Shown: positions 36,974-46,778, numbered from the stretch's first letter. The stretch: 64,000 nt of DNA from Sphingobacterium sp. CZ-UAM (GCF_002000245.1 NZ_MTCM01000002.1:248001-312000), one strand, 5' to 3'. Notes: generated by a model from the sequence alone, not told the origin. Numbers and translations are program-made.

Positions 36974-37007
36974 ACTATGTCTGCCTCTAAATCGAGGCAG
37001 ACATAGT
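36974..37007. terminator. Bidirectional hairpin between convergent operons
   Basis: A perfect 14-bp stem (36974-36987 with 36994-37007) with a 6-nt loop lies between the stop of the DUF5007-like gene and that of the convergent thioredoxin gene. T richness on either side is weak. Its position argues for a shared transcription end. Confidence 0.72.
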
Positions 37008-37024
37008 AGCATTTATGAATACCG

Positions 37025-38497
37025 TTAGCCTTTATAAGGTTTTTTAGCGGCTTCTATCAGCTCTTTCATTTCTAATTTGATATAGTCTACATTTGATGAG
37101 GAGCCAGTTAGAAAATAGCGGATATTTCCTTCCTTGTCAATGACAAATTTTGCCGGGATACCTTTTACACCATATTTGGCTGCCATAACTTCTCCGGTTT
37201 GCGGATCTTTTTGATCGTCGTACAGCACTTCAAAAGGATAGTTGTTCTTGGTGAGAAAGGATACGACATTTTCTTTATAGTTTTTATCCCGCTCCCAAGT
37301 ATTCATAAACAAGAATTGGACGTCTTTATCGTTTGCATAAGATTCCTGTGCGGCTTTCATTCCCGGGAATGAACGTACACAAGGTTGGCACCAGGTAGCC
37401 CAGAAATCCAGGACAACAACTTTTCCTTTTAAACTGGCCAAAGATACTTTTTCACCCTTGAGGTTGAATAATTCAAAGTTGGGTGCTGGTTTAAAGGTTG
37501 CCATATCCTTGATGTGATTGCGGATGTTTTGGGTTAACTCCGTTTTTAATGAAGCATTGAAGGTCTCGTAACCCTGAGCTGAACCATTCAATTCTGTGTA
37601 TAATCTTTTCAGATCTTCTTCGATCGCAAACTGCCCCTTAGCATATAATTTTGTCAATATATTGTAGGCTTCAAGCTTTCTGCCAGTTCCAATCAGCGAT
37701 TTATAGTAAACCATTGCAAGGCCATCCGCTTGTTCAGGTGCTGCTTTCAGGGCATTCTCGATATAGCTAATCGCCTCAGTATATTTTTTTTGTGCGACAA
37801 GGATATTTACATAAGCCGACATTGAACTTGCATAGCCCATTGATGCAAATCGGGCTTTATTGTCTTTTTGATCTTCCGGCAGCGTCAGATAATAATAACT
37901 GTCATCCATGGCAGTCTTCAGTAGTGGTGCCGCAGTCGTCGTATCGCCTGTCCTCAATAGGATCTGGCCAACTGGAATATAGCCATTGCCGCGCCAGAAC
38001 CGTTCTTTCATTGCGCCCAGGTAATGAACAGCCTTTTGGGCATTGCCATCATTGGCAAAACTCTGCGCCAAATTTCCCAAAACGTAATCATAAGTCAGTG
38101 GCTCGTCACTGAAATTTTTGACTGGCCATTTTTTGATAAGTTCAGTATAGGCCTTTTCTTTCGCCATCGACGTTTCTGCATTGTAGAAAACATCTGTAAT
38201 AAAAGCATCCCGTGTTATTGCTCCCTTGGGGTACTTTTTCTTGGCGATATTTTCAACACTGGTCATTTCCTCTTGTTTGTCCAGTGAACGGAGAATATTG
38301 ATGGCTGTACGATAGTCCGCTTCCGTTTTGTAAGTTTTTACTTCTGTGAGTAATGCTTTGGCCAACGAATCTTTTTGTATTAATGTGCCCTTCTCAATAA
38401 TTGGAAGGTATTGTTGGTATTTATTCGCGGTTTGCTGCTGCGCATAACCGACTGTTGTTGCCAGTAGCAGTGCTAGTGTTAAAGCTTTTCCTTTCAT
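37025..38497 (-). CDS. Periplasmic TlpA-like thioredoxin with helical N-terminal domain
   Basis: A 490-aa exported protein. A signal peptide ends near 'VGYAQQ'. Residues of about 25-330 are helical with TPR-like units ('AISYIENALKAAPEQADGLAMVYYKSL'-type pattern, seen in short as 'SYIENALKAAPEQ'). The C-terminal 140 residues form an AhpC/TSA-TlpA thioredoxin fold with the active site 'FWATWCQPCVRSFPGM' and cis-Pro in 'VKGIPAKFVID'. It probably reduces or exchanges disulfides in the periplasm. It is the last gene of the sigma/FecR/SusCD operon, 11 bp after SusD. This pairing is common in Bacteroidota but its purpose is not settled. Confidence 0.9.
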   Translation of the reverse strand: MKGKALTLALLLATTVGYAQQQTANKYQQYLPIIEKGTLIQKDSLAKALLTEVKTYKTEADYRTAINILRSLDKQEEMTSVENIAKKKYPKGAITRDAFITDVFYNAETSMAKEKAYTELIKKWPVKNFSDEPLTYDYVLGNLAQSFANDGNAQKAVHYLGAMKERFWRGNGYIPVGQILLRTGDTTTAAPLLKTAMDDSYYYLTLPEDQKDNKARFASMGYASSMSAYVNILVAQKKYTEAISYIENALKAAPEQADGLAMVYYKSLIGTGRKLEAYNILTKLYAKGQFAIEEDLKRLYTELNGSAQGYETFNASLKTELTQNIRNHIKDMATFKPAPNFELFNLKGEKVSLASLKGKVVVLDFWATWCQPCVRSFPGMKAAQESYANDKDVQFLFMNTWERDKNYKENVVSFLTKNNYPFEVLYDDQKDPQTGEVMAAKYGVKGIPAKFVIDKEGNIRYFLTGSSSNVDYIKLEMKELIEAAKKPYKG

Positions 38498-38508
38498 GTA
38501 TTTTATTT

Positions 38509-39912
38509 TTATTTTTCAACATTTTGTTTAATGGATCCGTTGCCAGGATTCTCGGTTGCTCCTAATGGAAAAGGCATAATCCATAGGTGTGATGTTGGGC
38601 TCAGCTGAACCGTTTTGCCATCGACCGTCTTCGTCAGTGTTTTCGCAAAAGCACCTTCTTGGTTGAGGCGTTTGTAATCTGCAAAAGGGACGATGGAATG
38701 AATCAGCTCATTCTGTTTAAGCTGTTGTATTTTTTTGATGGCGTCTGTGGCATTTTGTGCGGTCAGGTCGGCATAGTCTGCCGCTAGGATCCTAGTCTTA
38801 CGGACTTTGTTAACGAGATCCATTGCCTTTTGGATATTTCCCTGTCGTGCATGGCATTCTGCAGCAATCAGATAGGCTTCGACAGTTGTCAAGCCCTGGG
38901 TATTATAGAATCCGGTCATCGTGCTCGCAAAATAGGTGTTGGGCACGACGGTACGCAACTTCCAGCGTGAGGCGAATTTACTGTCCCCTTTTTCAAATCG
39001 GGCAGCACGTTCTACCTGTAGGGATAATTCCGCAGCAGTGTAGTTTGGCGATTGACCATGTCTGAAGTAGTAGTTTTCGACATAGGTAAAATCCATAGGC
39101 GTCTTCTTCAGGGTATAATTATTCGGATCTTCGATCTGTGATTTATTGGCCGTATAATAGGCCGTCCAGTCGTATAGTTTATCGTTGTATCCCAGTGCTT
39201 TTTCACTATTTTCCAATGCATCCGGATAGTTATCCATTTGGAGGTAGATACGTGCCAATAGTGCATGAGCTGCTCCTTTGCCCGGATGCAGGATAGTTAG
39301 TCCTGTCGTAGGCAGGTTTGGGAGTGCGTCTTTGATATCCTTGATCATATAATCATATATTTCGGCAATCGTAACCTGCTTTGAAGGGGCACCGATATCA
39401 GCACTTTCAATCCATGGAACCGATAGCAATTGGCCTGCCGTTTTAGGGTCATAATCCGCCGCATAATAATTTGCTAAGGTAAAATAACTGATGGCCCGGA
39501 GTACCTTGGCGGTAGCCATCAATTGATCCCGCTGTTGGGCCGTGGCCTCGGTCATTGCCGGCCCATGCTCCAAGATCAGATTGCAGACAGATATGCTCGA
39601 ATAGGCATTGTAATAGGTGCTTTCATCGGAGTTATTGTAAATCTTGCGGTCTTCTTGTTCCTTCCAGTTATAGTTAATATCCCATAATTTATAATAATTA
39701 AGATTGGCCGGAGAGACGAAACGATCGTTGGCCAAAATAATGGCCTGCGGAATAGGAACCTGATGAACAGTTGCTTCATCGCGCAAAAGCGCCTCGAAAT
39801 CCGCATAAGTCTGTGGAATTTTCTTGCCTTTAGGCAATATGTCCAAATATTTATTGCAGGATGCGAAAAATAGTAAGGGTGTGATCGCAAGTAGTAATAA
39901 TAATTTTTTCAT
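38509..39912 (-). CDS. SusD/RagB-family lipoprotein
   Basis: A 467-aa surface lipoprotein with signal 'LLFFASC' (Cys19) and mature start 'NKYLDILPKGKKIP', typical of the SusD-like branch linked to STN-type SusC receptors. Helical repeats include 'HALLARIYLQMDNYPDALENS'-type TPR text. A region such as 'LIAAECHARQGNIQKAMDLV' is also characteristic. It follows its SusC partner by 12 bp. Because the operon has no glycoside hydrolase, the ligand could be a peptide, glycan fragment or other nutrient. Confidence 0.92.
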   Translation of the reverse strand: MKKLLLLLAITPLLFFASCNKYLDILPKGKKIPQTYADFEALLRDEATVHQVPIPQAIILANDRFVSPANLNYYKLWDINYNWKEQEDRKIYNNSDESTYYNAYSSISVCNLILEHGPAMTEATAQQRDQLMATAKVLRAISYFTLANYYAADYDPKTAGQLLSVPWIESADIGAPSKQVTIAEIYDYMIKDIKDALPNLPTTGLTILHPGKGAAHALLARIYLQMDNYPDALENSEKALGYNDKLYDWTAYYTANKSQIEDPNNYTLKKTPMDFTYVENYYFRHGQSPNYTAAELSLQVERAARFEKGDSKFASRWKLRTVVPNTYFASTMTGFYNTQGLTTVEAYLIAAECHARQGNIQKAMDLVNKVRKTRILAADYADLTAQNATDAIKKIQQLKQNELIHSIVPFADYKRLNQEGAFAKTLTKTVDGKTVQLSPTSHLWIMPFPLGATENPGNGSIKQNVEK

Positions 39913-39924
39913 AAGAATTTTAAA

Positions 39925-42900
39925 TTAAAAAGTTAGGTAGGCACCAAAAACATAATTCGGTGCACGATAGCCTTCCAGCATAAATTTTGCATTGCTGGAT
40001 TTGGTAAACATGGCGACATTTTCAGCATTGAACTGCAATCGGGCTTGCGCTAGGCGCATCTTTTTTACCCAGTCGGCCGGTAGCCGGTAGGCAAGACTGA
40101 TATTGCGAATGCGTACATTGCGCGCATCGAGCACATTGATATCGGCGTATTGGTAGACCGTCCCGCTTGCTGAGTTGTAAAGATCTGTCTCTTCGGGAAA
40201 CACCAGACGGGGAATATTGGTTCTTGATTCATCGCCTTCCTGTTGCCAACGATTGCGGATATCTTTGTTCATCGGAGCGAGGGTAGTGAATGTCAGATAA
40301 TTGCCGATACCCATATAGGGGAGATCCGTATTTCTGATTTTATTTCCGCCTTCGTATGTGAACATCATCGAAAAATCAAAGTTTTTGTAGGAGAGGCTAT
40401 TTGTCCATGAAAGGGTGTGCGTAGGCACTTTCGTACCCGCATATACAATAGACTCCAATGTGGTTGGCGTTTGTGAGCTTTTATTTCCATTTTCATCATA
40501 TACCTGTGGTATGCCTTGCTGGTCGAGTCCAGCCCATTTGTAGGCATATATCGCCTGGTATGGATTTCCTATGCGGGGATAAGCGTCAGGGTAGTCCAAT
40601 TGTAAGATATAGAATGGCGCCTTGACATTGACATACGTAACTTTGTTTTTATTATAGGCATATAGGACACTGCTGTTCCAGCTAAAATCATTTTTCTGCA
40701 GGATATTGGCGTTCAGGGTAAGTTCCAGTCCGTGGTTGGTCATCTCTCCGTTGTTGATGGCGTAGGTGGAATAGCCGAAGCCTTCGGTAGGTACGCCCAT
40801 GGTGGAGGCGAAGAGGTCTTTTCCTTGTTTCCTATAGTAATCCAAGCTGCCCGAAAGACGGTTTCTGAACAAACCAAAATCCAATCCGATATTCGTGGTT
40901 GTTGTTTTTTCCCACGAAAGTGATGGGTTGGGACGGTCTGAGACTGAACCTTGAGTTCCTCCCACATGGGAGTTCGTATTATAATAGGCCGTCATAAATG
41001 GCGCGACATTCTGCAATATATTGCCACCGATACCATACGAGGTTCTTAGCTTAAGTTGATCTAACCAGTCCAGCTGCACGAAATTTTCCTCATGAAGATT
41101 CCAGCCGGCACCGATAGACCAGATTGGTTTGTTCTGGTATTTTGAACTTGTCCCCCATAAATTAGACCTATCCCAGCGCAAACTTCCTGTAAGAAGGTAT
41201 TTTTTCGAATAGGTATAGCCGACATTCCCATAAAAGGAAATAAAGCGGTTGGTGGATTCGTATTGGTTGGCATTATCATAAGTTTGGTTGAAAGAACCCA
41301 CGGTACCTATGGCCGGATCCAGCATGGTATAGGTAAGCGCATCGGGATCAAAGTTATAGAGATTTTGAAGCTGAGAACGCATGCGGTTGTTTCTGAGCTC
41401 GCTGCCCAATATCGCATTTAGGCTATGTTTTTCGCCAAAATCTTTGTCAATATTGATCTGTTGCCTAAAATTGAATGCATTATTCTTGAGATCCGTTGTT
41501 TTGTTGATATTCCCATTGGGCATCATCAGTTTCGCTTTTCCATCGGCTATTAATGCAAATTGATTGACTCTCGATCGTGTATAATACGAGTTTTTACCAT
41601 AGAGAAGCTCGATCTTTCTGTTGCTGATTTCATACTGAAAAGACGCTGAATAGCTGAGCCACTCTGCAATCGTTGCATTCAGTTTGAGGAAACTTCGATT
41701 TGAAAAGCCATTTGACTGTTCGATATTGTTTTTTATCTCATCCACTGGCGTGATGTCCAGTGTATTTAGGCCATACTGTTTAATGCTGTTGATATTTGCC
41801 AGGCTCATATAATCGGCCATGTAAGCGGTATAATTACTGCCGTCGTCATTTTTTAACCTATTGTAAGGCAGAAAAGAAAAACCGGGTTTTAGCACATCAT
41901 AGGTTTGCCTGTCATTATCGGCATAATTGAGAAATGAGCTCATCTCGACTGTTAACCATTTGTTGATCTGGGTGATATTGCGGAGGTTGATGCCGAGATT
42001 CTGGTTTTTACTGAAACGGTCTTCCAGTAGATCCTTTTTATAGGTCGTCGAAAAGTAGTATTTGCTTTTTTCCGTACCGTTGGAAAGGTTCAGGTTGTAC
42101 TGTTGCGAAAGAGGATTGCGCTTGGCATACTTGGCGATATCGTCATAAAAACGATAGCCTTGTTGGGAGAGGCGGTCCAGCTCGGCATTCATTTGAGATT
42201 CATTGATCAGACCGGCATATTTTTTAAGGATGCTGCGGATACCAAGACTTTGGTAAGACATATCGTTTAAAGTACTTTTTGCCTGCTCGGCTGTCATTGT
42301 TTTCAAATTAGGGTTTTTCGCTGCCCATTCGCGTTCGATGGCGATCATGTCCGCGGCCGATGCTAAGCGGTCGGTGTTAAAATAATAAGGTGTATGCGTC
42401 AAAGTCGCTGATACATTGATTTCAGTGCCTTTATTTTTTCCTTTTTTGGTGACTATAACGACAACTCCATTGGCTGCCCGGGCTCCATAAATGGAGGCTG
42501 CCGCCGCATCTTTTAGGACAGTAACAGACTCAATATCTTCCAGGTTGAGATCTGGAAGATTCTCGACTACACGGCCATTGACATCCATGGTTGCGTTATC
42601 TACGGGGAAACCATCGATCACGTATAAAGGAGAGGTGACGCCCCTCATGGAGGTTGTCCCGCGAAGCAAGCCATCATGATATCCCGCAATGCGGCCTTCC
42701 AGCAGACTTCCTAAGTTGTTGAGGCGCTGTTGTTGCAGGCTGTTTTTGGGCAGGCTAGCGAATGCGCCGGTAGCGCGTTCCTTGGCAATGGTCTGATAAC
42801 CCGTATTGATGGTCACATCAACTTCCGCAAGGCTGGTCATACTTGGCTGGAGTACAATGACAGCCGGTTCGTCATTGGCATTAAATTCAAGGGACTCGTA

Positions 42901-43425
42901 CCCCAAGAAGGAAACGTTCAGTACGGCGCTACGCGTGGGTGAAGTCAATTCAAATTGTCCATTTTGATCGGACTTTGTGGAGATTCCACTGTTTTTAATT
43001 GTGATGGTGGCACCGTTCAATGCCTTCCCCTCGGCATCGGAAATCTTGCCATGCAATTTGTATTGTTGGCTGGGCGTTGAGGGCGTCGTGGAAGTGGACC
43101 TTCCGGTTGGTGCATTTTTCAGCAAAATGGTGTTTTTGACAATCTTGTACTGGATGTTATTGGCAGTAAATATCGCATCCAGCGCTTCCTTGAGCGAGAC
43201 ATCGCTGAGGCGAAGTTTAACTTTGGGAATCGTCAGCTGAGTCTCGTCATAGACAAAATGATAGGTCGATTGTTTTTCGATCTGTTTCATCACTGCAAGC
43301 GCTGATTCGTTATTGGCCTGGATGTTAATCTGGCCAAAACTGTAGGAGCTGCACAGTACTGTAAAGCCATAGAGTAGCACGGCCCTGGCTTTTTTGTTCA
43401 GCCTGGGCGAATAGGATTGTTTCAT
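39925..43425 (-). CDS. STN-domain SusC-type TonB-dependent transducer
   Basis: A complete 1166-aa outer-membrane receptor. After the signal peptide (ends near 'SYSFGQ'), residues of about 33-100 are the STN (secretin/TonB short N-terminal) domain ('FVYDETQLTIPKVKLRL'), which contacts FecR to signal substrate arrival. Next are the carboxypeptidase-like domain (about 122-195, 'LHGKISDAEGKALNGATI'), the plug with 'IESVTVLKDAAAASIYGAR' and the barrel ending 'GAYLTF'. The FecR-type anti-sigma gene ends 17 bp upstream. Together with the sigma factor it forms a self-inducing import system. Confidence 0.95.
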   Translation of the reverse strand: MKQSYSPRLNKKARAVLLYGFTVLCSSYSFGQINIQANNESALAVMKQIEKQSTYHFVYDETQLTIPKVKLRLSDVSLKEALDAIFTANNIQYKIVKNTILLKNAPTGRSTSTTPSTPSQQYKLHGKISDAEGKALNGATITIKNSGISTKSDQNGQFELTSPTRSAVLNVSFLGYESLEFNANDEPAVIVLQPSMTSLAEVDVTINTGYQTIAKERATGAFASLPKNSLQQQRLNNLGSLLEGRIAGYHDGLLRGTTSMRGVTSPLYVIDGFPVDNATMDVNGRVVENLPDLNLEDIESVTVLKDAAAASIYGARAANGVVVIVTKKGKNKGTEINVSATLTHTPYYFNTDRLASAADMIAIEREWAAKNPNLKTMTAEQAKSTLNDMSYQSLGIRSILKKYAGLINESQMNAELDRLSQQGYRFYDDIAKYAKRNPLSQQYNLNLSNGTEKSKYYFSTTYKKDLLEDRFSKNQNLGINLRNITQINKWLTVEMSSFLNYADNDRQTYDVLKPGFSFLPYNRLKNDDGSNYTAYMADYMSLANINSIKQYGLNTLDITPVDEIKNNIEQSNGFSNRSFLKLNATIAEWLSYSASFQYEISNRKIELLYGKNSYYTRSRVNQFALIADGKAKLMMPNGNINKTTDLKNNAFNFRQQINIDKDFGEKHSLNAILGSELRNNRMRSQLQNLYNFDPDALTYTMLDPAIGTVGSFNQTYDNANQYESTNRFISFYGNVGYTYSKKYLLTGSLRWDRSNLWGTSSKYQNKPIWSIGAGWNLHEENFVQLDWLDQLKLRTSYGIGGNILQNVAPFMTAYYNTNSHVGGTQGSVSDRPNPSLSWEKTTTTNIGLDFGLFRNRLSGSLDYYRKQGKDLFASTMGVPTEGFGYSTYAINNGEMTNHGLELTLNANILQKNDFSWNSSVLYAYNKNKVTYVNVKAPFYILQLDYPDAYPRIGNPYQAIYAYKWAGLDQQGIPQVYDENGNKSSQTPTTLESIVYAGTKVPTHTLSWTNSLSYKNFDFSMMFTYEGGNKIRNTDLPYMGIGNYLTFTTLAPMNKDIRNRWQQEGDESRTNIPRLVFPEETDLYNSASGTVYQYADINVLDARNVRIRNISLAYRLPADWVKKMRLAQARLQFNAENVAMFTKSSNAKFMLEGYRAPNYVFGAYLTF

Positions 43426-43442
43426 ATAGGTGTTGGGTTAAG

Positions 43443-44561
43443 TTATCTGTTTATGCTATTGTTTTTGATGGTTAAATACACTTTATTGTTTTTCATGTGG
43501 CCTTGGATGTCAAAATAAGAAAGGATCTGCATGACATCGTCAAGATTGACATTTCTAGGGATTTCTCCTGTGATCAGGCGATTTTCGGCTGCGGTTTGAT
43601 CAACGACAAAATCAATATTATACCAGCGTTCCAATTCGCGGACAATATTTTTTACCGAACTCCGTCTGAAGCTGAAAAGTCCATTTTTCCAGGCAGTAAT
43701 ACCGCTTATATCCGTATTTGTCTTTTGTAGATTTGTTTGTGCTAAGGTTTGCTGTCCAGGCTGTAAGATCAGTGATTGCTGCTGGTTATTTTTGCGGGTC
43801 ACTTTTACCTTTCCATGGACCAACGTGGTGATTGGCGTGGCGTTGTCTGCGTAACTTTGAATGTTAAACCCGGTACCCAGCACTTGGATTTCATCGTTTC
43901 CGACGTTAACTTTAAAAGGTTTTTTCGCGTTGTGCGCGACTTCAAAATAAGCTTCACCCTTTAAAACGACCGATCGGTCGTTTCCATTAAATTTGGCCGG
44001 ATAGCTGATGGTCGAACCGGCGTTCAGCCATACTTTGGTGCCGTCTTCGAGCTGTACCTGAAATTGTCCACCACGCGGTGTTTCCAGCGTGATCAGTTGA
44101 TTACCCCCAGCTTTGCTGAGATCGATATTGCCTGTATTCAGCTGCACGACGCCATTCTTATTGATCAGTTTGTCCTGTTGACCCAATGCGATGACTTCGC
44201 CATTGGGCAGGCGAAGTGTAGCCTGGTCATGCCCTGGTTTTATGGCAGCAAACAGTTCGGTCGCCTGTTGAGCTTCCTTTTCAGCACGCTGCTGCTGTGT
44301 ATACTGATAGAGTCCAAATGCTGCGCTGAAAATGACGATCGCTGCCGCAGCATATTTCCATATCGAAATATAGTTGGCTTTTCGTGGAAATAAATTCCGA
44401 TCCATTGCATCGAGCTGCTCCTGAATAAATTGATCGTCCAGCTCCGTGGATGAACGCTTTGCTTTATGCAGATAGAAGCTGTGAATGATCCGCAGTTCTT
44501 CTGGAGACGCTGTCCCCGCTTTATATTTTTGGAATAGTTCCTGTATTGTGTCTTTCTCCAT
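43443..44561 (-). CDS. FecR-family anti-sigma factor
   Basis: A 372-aa single-pass inner-membrane regulator. The cytoplasmic N-terminus (about 1-65) would bind the sigma factor. One membrane helix lies around residues 67-86 ('YAAAAIVIFSAAFGLYQY'). The periplasmic FecR domain contains 'TPRGGQFQVQLEDGTKVWLN', 'GEAYFEVAHNAKKPFKVN' and 'LGTGFNIQSY'. The C-terminal DUF4974-like module 'RELERWYNIDFVVDQ' resembles STN and likely contacts the receptor. It lies between the sigma gene and the STN receptor, as expected for cell-surface signalling. Confidence 0.95.
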   Translation of the reverse strand: MEKDTIQELFQKYKAGTASPEELRIIHSFYLHKAKRSSTELDDQFIQEQLDAMDRNLFPRKANYISIWKYAAAAIVIFSAAFGLYQYTQQQRAEKEAQQATELFAAIKPGHDQATLRLPNGEVIALGQQDKLINKNGVVQLNTGNIDLSKAGGNQLITLETPRGGQFQVQLEDGTKVWLNAGSTISYPAKFNGNDRSVVLKGEAYFEVAHNAKKPFKVNVGNDEIQVLGTGFNIQSYADNATPITTLVHGKVKVTRKNNQQQSLILQPGQQTLAQTNLQKTNTDISGITAWKNGLFSFRRSSVKNIVRELERWYNIDFVVDQTAAENRLITGEIPRNVNLDDVMQILSYFDIQGHMKNNKVYLTIKNNSINR

Positions 44562-44648
44562 TCTTTAGGCTGATAGCCATAAGAAGGCTATCTAATAATA
44601 ATGACGGTCGAATAGGGAAAAGGGAGTATAAAAAAAATAAAAAAATGA

Positions 44649-45212
44649 TTAGAAAAAAAAGAAGGATCCAAATTTCGTGCGCAATATGCGTAAGGCGTTA
44701 TGGACCTGTTTTTTAATTGTTTTTTCGGAAGTGGATAAGAGTGCGCTGATTTCTTTATAACTATGGCCCTGCTCGCGATTGAGTTCAAAAACTTCCCTTG
44801 TACGGGGCGACAGTTTGCTCTTTTCGTGTTCGATCATAGCAGCAAGTTCTTTTTCCAGCAGGAAATCGTCGGTATAACGGATACCCTCCTCGACAAAGGA
44901 TAAAACATCCTCCCGGTATTTTTCTACCAATTCCTGATGGCTAAAATAGTCCAGTATTTTATTGCGGATGGATTTGATCAAATACGGTTCGAGCGATTGG
45001 CTGATTTCTATAATTGCCCTTTTATTCCAGAGGACAAGGAAAACGTCCTGAACAATATCCTGGCTTAGCTCGTAGTCCTGTGTCATTCGGTAGGCATGGC
45101 GAAACAGCAGTTCTTTATAACGATCAAACAATTCCTTGTAGGCTAACGCGTCGTTATTCTTGACAAGTTGGAAGAGTGTTTCTTCTTTTAAATTGTGGTA
45201 ATCGTATTGCAC
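44649..45212 (-). CDS. ECF RNA polymerase sigma factor (FecI-like)
   Basis: A 187-aa sigma-70-family ECF factor. Region 2 has 'ALAYKELFDRYKELLFRHAY' and 'LSQDIVQDVFLVLWNKR'. Region 4 has 'LSPRTREVFELNREQGHSY' with HTH 'KEISALLSTSEKTIKKQVHNAL'-type text, split here as 'YKEISALLSTSEKTIKKQ' and 'VHNALRILRTK'. The start is GTG; no in-frame ATG suits the domain start. It is the first gene of the locus, and presumably directs transcription of the SusCD-TlpA genes when FecR releases it. The tail is Phe-rich (four Phe before the stop), an odd feature. Confidence 0.94.
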   Translation of the reverse strand: MQYDYHNLKEETLFQLVKNNDALAYKELFDRYKELLFRHAYRMTQDYELSQDIVQDVFLVLWNKRAIIEISQSLEPYLIKSIRNKILDYFSHQELVEKYREDVLSFVEEGIRYTDDFLLEKELAAMIEHEKSKLSPRTREVFELNREQGHSYKEISALLSTSEKTIKKQVHNALRILRTKFGSFFFF

Positions 45213-45531
45213 CTGGCTGTTGATTGATACTAGTTTGTAAAGCTAATTTAGGACATTGTTTTCAAAAATAAAAAACGAAAGTCAACACCCTGTTGCGTCA
45301 ATATCATATATAAATTGCTATAGGTAAAGATTTAAAATAACAAATGAAGGACAACTTCCCAAACTTGTATCGATAAAAATATCAAACTTAAAAGCTATTC
45401 TTGTAGTATTGGGTGTAAAGTTTTTATCATTATATATTATTTTATTAATGTTTAATGGGTTATTTTGCATTTATGGCTAGATTAAAGAAAAATATTATTT
45501 GTACTTTTAAGTCTATTAATATAGGAGATTT
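45213..45531. other. Divergent promoter region between ECF sigma and AraC-like genes
   Basis: A 319-bp AT-rich spacer between divergent starts. It holds a -7 box for the sigma operon (45263-45270). Towards the AraC-like gene it has TTATTTTG and ATTATTTG sequences that only approximate the -7 consensus. No coding frame or long repeat was found. Confidence 0.5.
45263..45270 (-). promoter_or_regulatory. Candidate -7 box of the sigma/FecR/SusCD operon
   Basis: The minus strand reads TATTTTTG, an exact TAnnTTTG match, about 50 bp before the GTG of the sigma gene. A TTGAC lies 12 bp further upstream, closer than a normal -33 element, so the pairing is uncertain. Confidence 0.33.
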
Positions 45532-45906
45532 ATGTATACGGAAGATAATATAACACGAAGCAAGGAAATCTGTAAAAACTACTTGATCTTCTTGGACAAT
45601 CACATAGACGATGTGATAGCCGGTCGTAAAATGGAATTTTTAGAAATCAATGAGATTGCTTCAGAATTGGCAATATCACATACCCACTTGACAGATGTGG
45701 TAAAACTGGAGATGGGAAATCATCCATGTTACTTCTACGATTTAAAGATCATTGATAGGGCAAAAGAAATGCTTGTCCATAGTCAGTTGCCCATTGCGAA
45801 AATTGCCGCGGCATTAACATATGACCCCTCTAATTTCTCCAAATTCTTCAAAAAATGGACTGGCGTTACTCCAGGGCATTTTAGGCAAAATTTTTTGGAA
45901 AGCTAA
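45532..45906 (+). CDS. Single-domain AraC-type HTH protein
   Basis: A 124-aa DNA-binding protein consisting almost only of an AraC/XylS double helix-turn-helix. The first HTH is 'LEINEIASELAISHTHLTDVV'-like (core 'NEIASELAISHTHL'); the second is 'LPIAKIAAALTYDPSNFSKFF' (core 'AALTYDPSNFSKFF'), followed by 'GVTPGHFRQNF'. There is no cupin or other sensor domain, so it may be constitutively DNA-binding or controlled by abundance. It precedes an SDR oxidoreductase in the same direction by 72 bp, a probable target. Confidence 0.86.
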   Translation: MYTEDNITRSKEICKNYLIFLDNHIDDVIAGRKMEFLEINEIASELAISHTHLTDVVKLEMGNHPCYFYDLKIIDRAKEMLVHSQLPIAKIAAALTYDPSNFSKFFKKWTGVTPGHFRQNFLES

Positions 45907-45978
45907 TCTTCCGAAAAGTTCACCATATAGATATAATTCCGAATATTGAATTTTGTATTGTAATCTTAAAATTATACT

Positions 45979-46734
45979 ATGGCAACACATGATTTAAAAG
46001 GAAAGGTTGTTTTGATCGCCGGTGGCGGTAAGAACCTTGGTGGACTATTAAGTAGAGATTTTGCTTCAAAAGGAGCAAAGCTTGCAATACATTATAACAG
46101 CGAAAGCTCAAAGGTGGAAAGCGAAAAAACTTTGGCAGAAGTCCAAAGTTTAGGCGCAGAGGCATTTTTGTATCAGGGCGATTTAACGAAAGTTGAAAAT
46201 GTAAGCCGTTTTTTCGACGAAGCAATAGCTAAATTTGGAGGAATTGATATCGCTATCAATACTGTTGGGATGGTGCTAAAAAAGCCGTTTACTGAAACTA
46301 CGGAAGAAGAATATGATATCATGTTTGGAATCAATTCAAAATCAGCCTATTTTTTCCTTCAAGAAGCTGGGAAAAAATTGAATGACAATGGAAAGATTTG
46401 TACGATAGTTACATCTTTATTGGCTGCATATACGGGATTATATTCTACCTATGCGGGAGCCAAAGCTCCTGTTGAACATTTTACAAGAGCTGCATCTAAA
46501 GAATTTGGGTCAAGGGGAATTTCTGTTACGGCTGTTGCCCCTGGTCCCATGGATACTCCTTTCTTCTATGGCCAGGAAACTCCAGATGCTGTAGCCTATC
46601 ACAAATCAGCGTCGGCGCTTGGTGGATTGACAAAAATAGAAGATATCGCCCCACTAGTCGAATTTTTGGTTACTGATGGTTGGTGGATCACAGGACAAAC
46701 AATTTTTGCAAACGGTGGTTATACCACTAGATAG
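45979..46734 (+). CDS. Short-chain dehydrogenase/reductase (SDR)
   Basis: An NAD(P)-dependent oxidoreductase of 251 aa. The Rossmann nucleotide motif appears as 'LIAGGGKNLGGLLSRDF', a variant of TGxxxGxG. 'GGIDIAINTVGM' replaces the usual NNAG motif. The active site is 'YSTYAGAKAPVEHFTRA' with Tyr and Lys in YxxxK spacing. 'VAPGPMDTPFFYG' is the PG motif, and the C-terminus 'WWITGQTIFANGGYTTR' is typical of classical SDRs. The substrate is unknown. A terminator follows directly, so it forms a unit with, or separate from, the AraC-like gene. Confidence 0.92.
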   Translation: MATHDLKGKVVLIAGGGKNLGGLLSRDFASKGAKLAIHYNSESSKVESEKTLAEVQSLGAEAFLYQGDLTKVENVSRFFDEAIAKFGGIDIAINTVGMVLKKPFTETTEEEYDIMFGINSKSAYFFLQEAGKKLNDNGKICTIVTSLLAAYTGLYSTYAGAKAPVEHFTRAASKEFGSRGISVTAVAPGPMDTPFFYGQETPDAVAYHKSASALGGLTKIEDIAPLVEFLVTDGWWITGQTIFANGGYTTR

Positions 46735-46740
46735 TCAATG

Positions 46741-46778
46741 AAAAACCAGCTGTTTATAAAAATACCGCTGGTTTTTTT
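46741..46778 (+). terminator. Intrinsic terminator after the SDR gene
   Basis: A 10-bp perfect stem (46741-46750 with 46767-46776) with a 16-nt loop ends in a run of seven T. It begins 7 bp after the SDR stop codon. Confidence 0.83.
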
